Positions 1 through 9,857 of a DNA stretch of 43,631 nt are shown one piece after another. This DNA is from Cyclospora cayetanensis (taxonomy: Eukaryota; Apicomplexa; Conoidasida; Eucoccidiorida; Eimeriidae), in assembly GCF_002999335.1 (NCBI RefSeq), contig NW_020312207.1:1-43631 (forward strand). The letters are read 5' to 3'. The notes beneath the pieces are model-generated. The model did not search any database. It saw nothing but the letters and a program-made list of their open reading frames with translations, and was not told the origin of the DNA. The translations under genes were made by a program, and so were the position numbers. Every line of letters begins with the position of its first letter. The first letter of the stretch is position 1.

Positions 1-387
1 AGATTGAGAGGAGTTAAACAAATAAGAATAGAAAAGGAGAGTGATGGGGGGGATGGGGGGTGGGGGGGGGTGTGGTGGGTGTCGGGGTTGTGGTGGTAGT
101 GTGAGGGGGGTGTGTGTGGGTGGGTTGGAGGAGTTGAGGTGTGTGTGGGGTGTGGGGGTGAGGGGGTGGGGGTGGTTGTGGGTGGCGTAGTGTGTGGTGT
201 GGGGGTGAGTGGGTGGGTGGGGGAGGGGGGGGGAGGGGAGGGGGGTGGGGGTGGGGAAGGGAGTGAGGAGGGGGGGGATGGTTATTGTGGGGGAGGGAGA
301 GGCGGAAGCCGTTTTTTTGATTGGTTCTTGCTGAAGTGCATGCAGAGGCTTCTCTGTATCGAGGCTGTCTTGGCTTAGCTGTGTCGT
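1..387. repeat. G-rich low-complexity tract
   Basis: From about base 45 to 295 the + strand is almost entirely G with scattered T and A (GGGGTG, GTGGGT and GGAGGGG units) and very little C. An open frame runs through it at 112-378, but its translation is only Gly/Val/Glu low complexity and is not a credible protein. The tract lies upstream of the first coding sequence. It could be intron or intergenic DNA of the gene that continues from before the window. Confidence 0.8.
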
Positions 388-417
388 TTGATGTGCATGT
401 ATGTATGCATGCATGCG

Positions 418-575
418 AATTCGCCGCAGCGAGGCTTAAAGCAAGTGGCGGGAGTTGAACTCTTTTTACCCCCTGGCATTGCGACTTCCTGTCTGCCCCT
501 CTCGTGTCTCCTCGTGGCGCTTCGTTGCCTGCGCACGCCAGCCATCAGGCGATACGAGCGGGAGCTGCAGCCGCT

Positions 576-625
<50 letters not shown>

Positions 626-3600
626 CAGCAGGCGCTCAGAAATCGCAGGAGCAGCTGCGCATTTCAAAGGAGACAATGGCTGCTCTCCCTTGCTGCAGGA
701 ACGTGTTTGTTCTGCTGCCATTGGCAGGTCGCTTGATGCTGCTTTCTCGCGCAGCCACTGCAGCTCCTGCGTTGGCTCCAGGAGACTTTCCTGCTGCCCC
801 CCTTGCTGCCCGCGATGCTGCAGCAGCAGCAGCAGCAGCAGCGCGGGGTATTCCTTTGCTGTGGGGCCCCCCCGGCAGTCACGCTGCCGCTTCTGCAGCC
901 GCTGCAGCGGCTGCAGAAGCCACGGGATGGAGGTGGGAGGCTTCCGAAGTATACGACATCACTGGAGATATTTCTTACAAGCTTGCGTGCTGCTTCATGC
1001 TGCTGTACGGACAGCCGCTGCTGCCTCGCCAGCCGCCCCCCCTAGACAAATTGACCATTCAAACGACAAAGGAGAAGCTGAAGAACACGTTTATCGAGGT
1101 CTCGCTGCCCACCACGATGCTCGGGGTGTACATCCACCGCAGCGTCCAAAGGTGCACCGGCTGGAGTCTCCATGAAAATGTGAGTGACTTGGGCTCGCCC
1201 TCCTGCCTTTTTCCCCCCTCCCCTTCCTCGTACAAAGACGAGCAGTTCGCAGGAAAATCTCAAGAGGGCTTCGCGGCTGTGGGCATTTGTGGCGTGGGTG
1301 CGCATCTCGGTAGTAGGGATTTAAAAGCATCCGCAACTTTTGCGTGGCAATCTCCCTCTCTCTCTCTGTATATGTGTGTATATATATGTGTGTGTATATA
1401 TATGTGTGTATATATATATGTATGTGTATATATATGTATATATATATATATCTATATATACATGTATGTGTGTCTGTGTGTGTGTGATGTGGATGTCTAC
1501 AGTCTTTCGCAGTTCATTCGTTGTTGATTCCTTCCCGCGAGACTCGCGAGTTCGCCCGTTTTGCTGTTTCTGCCGTTGATCTCTTTTGTTTTAATAGCCA
1601 AAAGCCTCCAGAAGGCAGCAAGCCTGCAAGTGTGCCGCCCCTCCTCACGGACTGTGTCAGCAGCATGAAAGTTCTCTCGAGAATCGCTGGCGATGAGGCG
1701 GAAAGTTTGTGGGAATGCGTAGGCGACCCCCTCGCAGCGCCTGCCTACCTGCGTGGTTTTTTGATTGATTCGAATGGAGTGGGCTCAGTGTCACCGTTCT
1801 GTTTGTCTCCTCATCCCTCCCGTCCCTGCTGCCTTCCCTCCCTCTTGTCGGTCTGCAGCTACACGAGGGCGGAGGAGCTATCCATTCTTTCCCCCCCCCC
1901 TAAGCCGCACTTTCCTCTCTTCCTGCAGTTCCTGCACGCACAGAGGCACCCGCAGCTGCCGGACCGCATCGTGGCTGCTCCCCTCTCGACACTGCAGCAG
2001 CACAATGTCGCGATGCAGCAGCTGCTCCAGCAGCAAACGGCGCTGCTGCTGCTGCTGCTGCCACCAGAGACGCTCCAGCACATGAGGATGCAGGCAGTGG
2101 CTGAAGTTGGAGGCCAGATGCCTCCCGTGCCGCTCGTTCAGGCGGCTTTCCAGGTGTCTCCCGCCTCTCTTGTTCCCTTCAGTGCGTTCGCAGGCGCCTC
2201 TGCAGCAGTCGCCGCCGCGGCTGTGGCATTGCTGGCGTCTCGCCCTCTGCACCTGCTGCCTGCATCGCTGCGGCAGTACCCTCTGCATTTGCTGCTCCAG
2301 CTGCTGCAGTCTCAGCGGTCTGCCGCAGCAGAGAGCGAAGCGCTCGAGAGGGTGGGGCTGGCAGCCAGAGCAGTTGCGGGTGGCCCCTCCACGAATCCGC
2401 TGCTGTGGGAAGCGCTGCGCTCAGTCTTGTTGGAGCTCACGCTGCTGTTGTCGGACCGCTTCGCCTCCGCCGCTGGACCTCTGCTGCAGCAGCAGTCGCT
2501 CGACAGAGTGATTGCAGAGGGAGACAAGGTGCCATCCGCTTCCGTGCTCCTGCTGCTGTTTTCCCAGGCGTTTCTCGTTGCCAACGTGACTGCGGAGCTT
2601 TGGAGAACCTTCTTGGAGCGAATTCGGGAGCGAACTCCGGCGGCGAACGCGACGCGGCGGCAAGAGGATCAGGATGCGCTGATCGACACAGTCAAAGCCT
2701 TCAGCCCTAAGCACCTCGGAGGGACGGAGGCGGAGTGGTCCTACCTCTCTGCCAAAACAGACGCCCTCTTGCTGCTCCTGTTGCAGTTTTCCCACTTCCA
2801 CGCACCAGCAGCCGCACCAGCAGAAGCTACGGATGCGCCGACTCCCATAGTCGAAGACGGCCCCTCAGGCGGCAGCAGCAGCAATAGCAGCAATGGCAAT
2901 AGCAGCAATGGCAACAGCAGCAGCAATGGCAGCAGCAGTAACGGCAGCAGCACTACCTCATTCGCTGCGGCGACTGCTGCGCTGCAACTCACACAGTGGT
3001 GGCGTCGTGTTGGGGACTGCCGGCGTCTCTCGTGTTTGTTTTGCCTCTCCTCTCTTTCCGGAAAGGGAGAGGAGTTGAGTGAGCGGCAGCAGCAGATCAA
3101 GCAGCAGCGAGGGCTCTCTGTGAACCTGTCTACTCGCCAGCTCTCCTCTCTTGCTGCCGTCAGCAGTTGTTGCAGCAGCAAGAAGGATGCGCTGCTGCTC
3201 CACGGGCTTGCAGTAGAGGCCAGTCGCCTCCTCTCCTTTCTGTTTCACGGAAAGCTGCCACCTCAATCAAAGGGAAGACCATCCGACTGGGCTGGGCCCC
3301 TTCTCGAGCAAGTAGGGAGTCTCGAAGGGATGGAGGACGTACAAGCAGCCTTGGCGCTGTCTGCTCCGCTCAGCCGTGCGAAGGAGTGGGTGGAGCCTCC
3401 TGCCTTCTTCTTCTCCTTGCTGCTTATCCGCAGCAAGTGCTTCAGACGGATCGCGGCGGCTGCTGCTGCTGGCAGCAACGACACGGCAACGGCCGTCGTT
3501 GCTGCTGTTGCTGCTGCTGCAGAAGCGGCGCATCCCCGACCGCTGCCAGACGTCGCACGTCTCGTAGCAGCAGCAGCGTCGGCATCGGCAGCGACAGCAG

Positions 3601-5015
3601 GAGGCGCTAGCAGCAACAGCGCCATCGGTGATTCCAAGCCAGCAGCTCCCCAGCCTGGGGCAGGAGGGAGTGCCGGCAAGGCTTCCGCTTCTCCTACTGC
3701 GCCCACAGCAAGCAGCCTCTACGCAGTGGCTCTCTGCGATGCGGCGGATGCTCTCCTGGTGTCTTGCGTGCAAGCATTTGGGGCAGACAGCATTCTGGGG
3801 GGAGAAGTCAAGTCAGCACTGTTAAGCCCCTCGTCCTCCCGCAGCACCAGTCACGCTCAGCGCGTCTTCGACACGAGCAGCAGCAGCAGCAGGCATGGTG
3901 GCATGGGCACGCAAGCTGTGGGAAATCCACCGAGTGCTGTCTCCTGCAGGAGCGCTGAGACAGTGGAAGGGGCGACGGGGGAAGCCTTGCGCTTCGTGTG
4001 CTCCCAGGTGTCGCTGCAGCTCTATCTTCAGCATGCGGGAGACATCGAGAGCCTCGTCGAGGCGGAGGGAGACCCCATGCCGCTCGTTTTGCCGCTGTAT
4101 CGGCTGCATGCGCTGAGAGTTCGCGTGCTGCTGCAGTCTGGTGGGCGCCTCTGGAGGCTTGCTGCTCTCTTTCCCTGGAAGTATTGCTGCAACAAGGCAG
4201 ACTGGCCTCAAATCCTGGAGGCTTTAGACGCAGCGCTGTATATGTGGAGGACGGGGAAGGCGGAAGTGCTGCTGCAACAAGCGCAGCAACCCTCTCTTCC
4301 AGGGGATCATGTACTGCCTCTGCAGAGTGGGGCAGATGTCATGCGGGATGTGGTGGAAGCCCTTCAATACCTCTCAGCAAAACGGTTAGTCTGGTGGCAG
4401 CAGTAGCACTAGCAGCAGTAGCACTAGCAGCAGTAGCACTAGCAGCAGTAGCACTTGCAGCAGCATTCTTGCTCCTAATTTCTTCTATCCCCGCCTTCTC
4501 GCTCTCTAATTCTCTCTCTAATTCTTCGTCCCCCAGCCTCTAACACCCCGCCCGTCACGCCGTGCCACCCCTTCTCCTTCTGCCCTTAAGGACGCCCTCC
4601 TCTCAGCAGGCGCTTCGGCTCGCTACTTCCCGAGTAGTCAGAGCTCGCAGACAGCCGCCTGCACGCATGCGCATGCTGTGTAGAGTGTGGCTGTGCATGC
4701 GCGTATTATGTCGTGTTCAGGCAGTTGGGTCTGTGGGCTTCTACTCCGCGTTACCTGCTGACACGCCTGTGCCTGGCAGGCGGCGAGTTTGGGGCTGCAT
4801 GCAAGCAAATAAAGCATTTGTTCTCCAGAGGCTCCATAAGACTGGCCCCCCCCGACTCTTGGCTAAGCAATTACTACCAGGCTTTCAAGGCCAGACGCCG
4901 TGGGTTCGATGCTCGCCGACTGAAGGTGTGTTACTTGTTGTACGACACCATCAAGGGGCTTGCGCAAGGGGCCCTTGCAGCGGCTACAGAGGGAAAGCAG
5001 CGGCAGCTCCAGTTT

Positions 5016-5064
<49 letters not shown>

Positions 5065-7253
5065 GGCCTGTGATGCCGGAGGGTTGGGTGTATGGGGGTG
5101 TCGAGAGGATAGAGAGACTTGACGAGTTGCATGCGGCGATTAAGCTGCTGGTGGAGGCCCTTGACGTCCAGTTGAAACTGCTGCGACGCCTGCAGCAGTG
5201 GCTGCAGCAGCACCAGCAGCTAAAACAGCAGCAGCAGCACCAACAGGAGGCACCGGATGAGGAGATACGCCTCACGAGCATGCCCCTCCAAACGGAGGCA
5301 GTGCGGATTCTTCTGACGGTTGCTGCCGAGGCCTTTTCCGCCCTAACCGAGGCGACTCCAGAGGTCCTAGATATGAATGAAATGCGGCAGGCGATCAGCA
5401 TCATGTTTCCGCAGAACGAGGTGCCTCCTGCGGAGCTGCAGTGCACGTACACTCCAGATACGGCGGCTTTAGACAAGCGTCTCCTCGTGTTTCTCCGGGA
5501 TATCGTTGCCTCGACGCGCTCGTGTCTCCTGGATCTTTCCGAGGGAACGGAGGGAGAGTTTCTGGGGGGGGGGCCGTACCAGCAGCTCGAGGGGCTGTTT
5601 GTGCAGCTGGAGGCTGTGTTCGTTGCTGCATGCAAGAAGCTACTGTACTGCAATCCACCACCCTCGCATCAGGCAGTCAACATGAGACTGAGCTTGGGTC
5701 AGCAGGTTCGCTGCAGCTCCCAAATGCGAGAAATCGAAGAAGGCAGAGAGGCGCATGCGGCTCTTCAAAGAGCCATTCGCGCAGATGGAGGCTCTGGAGG
5801 CAGCGGGGGAGGCACTGGCAGGGGGAGAGGGAGGGGACGTGGGGGATATGGTGGGCGCGGAGCAGCAGCTGCTGCTCGTGCTGCTGCTGCGGCAGCAGCT
5901 GCTGCTGCTGCTGCGACTGTTGTACCTGCTACACCCTCGGCGACTGTGGGTGCTGCAACTGCAAGGGGCATCAGTCGCCAACAGCGCAGAGCTGCACGCA
6001 GTCAAAGGATGGGGGGGGAGTACTTTGAAGGCCATATCTCTGATGGGGAGCAAATACGTGTGACGGAAGATCCTGTGTTGCAACAGCAACAACAGCAACA
6101 GCTGCAACAACAGCAACAGCAACAGCTGCAACAGCAACAACAGCAACAGCAGCGGCTGCAACAACAGCAACAGCAGCAGCTGCAGCTGCAACAACAGCAA
6201 CAACAGCAACAACAGCTGCAACAGCAGCTGCAGCTGCAACAACAGCAACAACAGCAAGCACAACAGCAGCAACAGCAGCTACAACAGCAACGGCGGCAGG
6301 TCCAGGCACAGCAGCAGGAGCATCTCAAGCAACAGCGCTTGCAGCTGCAACAAAGGCAGCAGCAAGCGCAACAGCTGCAGCAGCAGCAACTGTTGCAGCA
6401 ACAGCAAGCGCAGCAGCAGCAGCAACAGCAACAGCAACTGTTGCAGCAACAGCAGCAGCAAGCTCTTCAACAGCAGCAGCAGCTTCTGCAGCAGCAGCAG
6501 CTTCAGCTCCAACAGCGCCAGCTCCAGCAGCAGCAAGCGCAACAGCTGCAGCAACAGCAACAGTTACGCCAGCCTCAGCTTCAAGCTCAGCTTCAGCAGC
6601 AGCAGGCACAGCAGCTCCAGCAACAGCTGCACCAGCAGCAGCTTCGAAGCGTCCCCCCGCAGCTGCAGCAACAGCTACAACAGAAACAAATTTCGCAGCA
6701 GCTGCAGCAGTTGCAACCGCAGCAACTGCAGCAGCAGCAACAGCATCAGCTACAACAGCAACTGCTACAACAGCAACTGCAGCGCCAGCAGCAAATGCAA
6801 CAAGAGCAGCCAGTGCCAAGACAGCAGCCGCTTCCTTCTCCGCAGCTTCAACAGCAACTCCTATTACAACAACGGCAGCAGCATTTGCTGCTGCAGCAGC
6901 GGCAACACCAGTTATTGCAGCATCAGCAGCTGTTGCAGCTCCAGACATCCGCTTTGCCGTCCAAGGAGGCACAGCCCACTGGTGCCGCAACTCAGCTGCA
7001 GCACCAACAACTGCAGTTGCAGAGGCATCTCTTTCAACAGCAGCTGTTGCAGCATCAACAGATGCTGCAGCAGCAGCAGCAGCAACTGATTCAGCAGCAG
7101 CTGCAGCAAGGGGCGGATAAGCGCGGTGCTGCTTGGGCATCTCCCGGAGAACAGCAGACAAAGAAACAGAGGGGAGACGGCGTGGGAGACAGCAGCAGCA
7201 GCAGCAGCAGCAGCGGGGCCCCTGCAGACGCAGAGGAGCTGCAACAACCGTAA
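418..7253 (+). CDS. CABIN1/HIR3-like scaffold protein with giant Gln-rich tail, 5'-partial
   Basis: Multi-exon gene entering from the left. Proposed exons: about 418-1179 (or to 1151), 1598-1718, 1929-4384, 4721-7253; the last junction (CG/G, phase 2) is well supported, the first two are tentative. Short stretches recall CABIN1/Hir3, the TPR scaffold of the HIR H3.3 histone-chaperone complex, in the right order: KLACCFMLLYG in exon 1 (CABIN1 CFYCLYS region), PLYRLHALRVRVLL near base 4090 (CABIN1 YFRLHASILKLL) and the helical segment around FKARRRGFDARRLKVC at 4880-4930. The expected N-terminal TPR region would lie before the window. The tail has about 17 Gln at 5018-5068, an RGG/GRGRG patch near 5800-5850, poly-Ala near 5860-5930, then mostly Gln/Leu from 6080 to 7110 and a Ser run before TAA. 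Alternative: an unrelated apicomplexan-specific nuclear protein. Confidence 0.5.
1363..1490. repeat. TA/TG microsatellite in intron
   Basis: Alternating purine-pyrimidine run of TATG, TGTG and TATA units, about 130 bases long. It sits between the exon ending near 1151-1179 and the exon starting near 1598, so it is intronic. It is translated in some open frames only because the repeat carries no stop codon in them. Confidence 0.85.
4395..4463. repeat. 15-bp minisatellite (agcagcagtagcact) at intron start
   Basis: About four and a half tandem copies of a 15-base unit begin just after the proposed donor at 4385 (CG/gttagt) of the CABIN1-like gene. It is intronic in the model, since the exon frame meets a stop at 4404-4406 inside the repeat. 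Confidence 0.8.
5018..5068 (+). repeat. (CAG)n run encoding poly-Gln
   Basis: Uninterrupted CAG triplets read as about 17 Gln residues in the last exon of the CABIN1-like gene. The same triplet gives Leu/Ala/Cys runs in the other frames, which explains the many poly-Leu and poly-Ala shadow frames on the opposite strand. Confidence 0.95.
6080..7110 (+). repeat. 1-kb imperfect CAA/CAG tract encoding Gln/Leu-rich tail
   Basis: Imperfect CAA and CAG triplets with interspersed CTG/CTC/TTG codons, kept in one frame for about 340 codons with no stop. The CAA/CAG mixing argues for an old, selected coding tract rather than a fresh expansion. It ends in a more ordinary sequence with Lys/Arg and a Ser run before the stop at 7251-7253. 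Confidence 0.9.
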
Positions 7254-7943
7254 GGGGCCTTCGGCCGATAGCGATTTTGGCTGAGGCAGATAGCTGCTGG
7301 TGCGTTTCAATTGCCTTCACTATAGCTGCTGCCGAAACAGCGAGCCGGTATATGTACAGTGATCTACGAAAGCCCATTTGCTAAGTTACACTGTACGGGA
7401 GTGCCGTGGAAGGGCAGCTCTTTCGTTTCGCATTGAAATGCTAGAGTTTTCTGCAGCGTAGCAGTAGCGCATAAGCCCGTAGCAGAGGCGGCTGCAGCAG
7501 ATGTGCTGCTGCGCTGGCTATTCGTCTATGTACCAAGCGGACGCGCATAGAGTCAGTCCTCATGGCAACGTATCGAGCAGGGGTGTATCCCGCCTGATGG
7601 CAACGCGACTGCACAAACTTTTGCAAAGTCACATGGTGATACCTACTCTAGGCTAATCACGGCACTCCTTATTAGGTCTTGCTCTTTTAGAAGAAAATTC
7701 GGTTGGTTCCCCCTGTTTCCGCCGCTCCAGGGAGGGACTCCCCCCATACCGACTGCAAGCCAAAAAGACAAAGGGCTCCCATTCTACCTGCTGATCGAGG
7801 AAGCGGCGCGTCAACACGCAGCCGCAGGCACAAACGGGAGTCCATGAGTGAGATGGTGCGCCAGCTGCTACAGTGCATCCGCATCTGCCTTTACCATCGT
7901 GCCCAGTCATGACATGTTTAGATGTTGCGTGCAACTTGGCTCC
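7254..7943. other. Convergent intergenic region
   Basis: Tail-to-tail spacer between the Gln-rich gene (+) and CBP20 (-). Short open frames here on both strands show no recognisable motif or splice-consistent continuation. It presumably carries the 3' UTRs of both genes; no clear polyadenylation signal or RNA gene was identified. Confidence 0.6.
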
Positions 7944-9145
7944 TTAGTTGCGCCGACCACGGCTGAATTTGCTGGTGTAGGCAAATGGGTTCTCAGGGGG
8001 TGGCGGGGCTGCCACAGAGGCCCCCCTTTCCTGGGGTGGCGGAGGCCCCGGGATGGGCAAGGGGGGCCCCATCGGGGGGCCTCCGGAGGGGCCCCCTCCC
8101 CACCTGTGTCGTACATTGCGCGCATAAGGTCCCTGATCCATAGGAGGCATGTGATTGGCCATTAGGCAGGCTTCAAGTTCCTCTCGCGCGCGTTTTCCTC
8201 GCTCGCCTCCTTCCCCTCCTCTCCCTGGGTCGTAGAAATCCCTCCATTCATCGCGCCACTGCCGGCCGCTTGTGCCTTGAAAGAAAACGAAATTTGCACC
8301 CAGTTCAACACAAGAATTTGAAATTCCCATGAACTGGCCACCGCTATTTTGCAAGGAGCACCGGTACACACAAAGACACAAACACATACATGCACACAAA
8401 GGCACAAACACATGCACACACGCATACACACACATATAAACACGCATACACACACATGCACGCACGCACAAAGGCGCATCGTGTCACATCATTCAAGTTT
8501 CTTGATGGCTTTCACATGAAGGGTAGCAGCCGCATACACATATGCAATACATAGATTTTTATTCGGAAAGGTGTGTGTGCGTCGTCTACGTCGTACCCCT
8601 TCCATATTTTCTTTCTCCATCTATGTCTCGGCCGCTGTCGGGATCGACGCGGATGACTCGCCCATCGCACTGGGCCCCTGAAAGGATCTGAACGGCCACG
8701 TGAGCTTCTCTGGGGGAGCGGAAAAATATGAAGGCAAATCCACATGGCGCTCTCGTAAGCCTGTTTAAACCCATCACTATTCGGTCAACCGATCCCGCAT
8801 GCCTGGCAAGCTGCACAAACAGTGGGCACAGCCAGCGTGACAGATCCTCATTCGCTCCCTGGCGCGGCGCATGTGCGTGGTGAAACAGTGTAGAATCATG
8901 CACAGGGGAGGATCGGCACCCGAAAACAAGCAACTAGTCGAGAGAAGCGACAAGAGGCATCTTTCATGAGAAGCTGCATGGGTGCAAACCTCATAGAGCT
9001 CTTCTTCTGTGGTGAAGTAGTTCAAATTGCCGACATAAACGGCTCTGGAGTTGCGGACGGCCTCATTCCAGTCTTCCAGAGAGCTGCACGTCTTCCTATC
9101 ATAGTAGGTGGGCACCTTCTTGAGGCCCAAGTACAGTTCTGCCAT
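7944..9145 (-). CDS. NCBP2: Nuclear cap-binding protein subunit 2 (CBP20)
   Basis: Small subunit of the nuclear cap-binding complex, which binds the m7G cap of Pol II transcripts with CBP80. Exons on the - strand: 9145-8990, 8810-8597, 8275-7944; all GT-AG, phases 0 and 1, giving 233 codons. One RRM: RNP2 is AVYVGNLNYF (about residues 35-44), RNP1 is CGFAFIFF in exon 2, followed by DGRVIRVDPDSGRDI and YGRG. Tyr15 (VPTYYDRK) and Tyr37 (AVYVGN) fit the two cap-stacking tyrosines of human CBP20 (Tyr20, Tyr43). The conserved tail WRDEWRDFYDPGRGG matches the human Arg/Gly tail that folds over the cap. Odd: about 85 extra C-terminal residues, rich in Pro and Gly and encoded by GGGGCC-rich DNA (8000-8105), absent from the 156-residue human protein. 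ATG at 9145 opens the conserved N-terminal helix region. Confidence 0.93.
8367..8470. repeat. ACAC-type microsatellite in CBP20 intron 2
   Basis: Irregular CACA/CATACA/CAAAGGCA repeat of about 100 bases between exons 2 and 3 of CBP20 (intron 8276-8596). It is the last sizeable microsatellite before the repeat-poor centre of the window. Confidence 0.8.
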
Positions 9146-9857
9146 CCTTAAAGCAGGCTAGACATGGCATGGATGCCGCCCTATATCTAGACCCCCATAC
9201 ACCTTGAGAAGACGGACCTTGGCCTCCAGACATTGGAAAACACAAATGCTGAATTTTGCTTGAACGAAAATGCGGGCAACCGAAACTCGCTAGCGTGGAG
9301 CTGGAGACATCATCATTTTGCATGCAAAGGATGGGGCTGCGGTAAGAGGAATGGCGGTTTCTCTTGATATACGTACTTCAAAGAAAAATCCTGTCGCTTT
9401 CTGCTTTATTGCGGCAGAACCCGAAGCGACGTGTAATTCGGTCCTTCTAGGACCGCCACGGCTTTGAGTAAAGTAAAGGGAATGACTTAACTCAGCGAGG
9501 CGTTCTGCCAATTGAATACACTTCGAAAAGGACGTGCTGATGCTGTTCAAATGATTTTTCTCCGAGCAGAGACTGTCTCATTGGTCTGCTTTTCGTCTCT
9601 CCGCTAAAGTTCACATCTCCAAAGACACGGGAGCCGCCCAACCGAAACAGCGACATCAATAAGACAGTCGCCAGGAGCCTTGTTAAGGCAGATAGATTCA
9701 TCTTCTTCGGAACACCTGTCTTAGTTCACTTGTCCTCGTCTCTCTCCTCCCCGTTCTGGTACGCAGCCGCGCCTTCGTTTTGAAAGCGGTATACACTGGA
9801 AGCCTGGCAGACACACACGCCGTCTGCAATAGACTGAACAGGAGCGAAACGGCGATA
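9146..9857. promoter_or_regulatory. Divergent intergenic region (CBP20 / propeller gene)
   Basis: About 710 bases between the ATG of CBP20 (-) and the ATG of the propeller gene (+); by position it should hold both promoters. No defined motif was identified. A short - strand frame at 9492-9701 starts with a signal-peptide-like hydrophobic stretch but could not be joined to further exons, so it is not called. Confidence 0.45.

Noticed and set aside
112..378. Gly/Val-rich open frame in the G-rich tract
   Set aside because: Pure product of low-complexity G-rich DNA with no motif or codon structure.
5640..6560. Poly-Leu, poly-Ala/Val and poly-Cys frames on the - strand
   Set aside because: Antisense translation of the CAG/CAA tract in the three possible frames; the + strand frame is the real one.
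9492..9701. Short - strand frame with a signal-peptide-like start (MNLSALTRLLATVLLMSLF)
   Set aside because: Ends after 69 codons, and no donor/acceptor pair joins it to the neighbouring frame at 9290-9550. It lies in a divergent promoter region. Kept only as a weak possibility.
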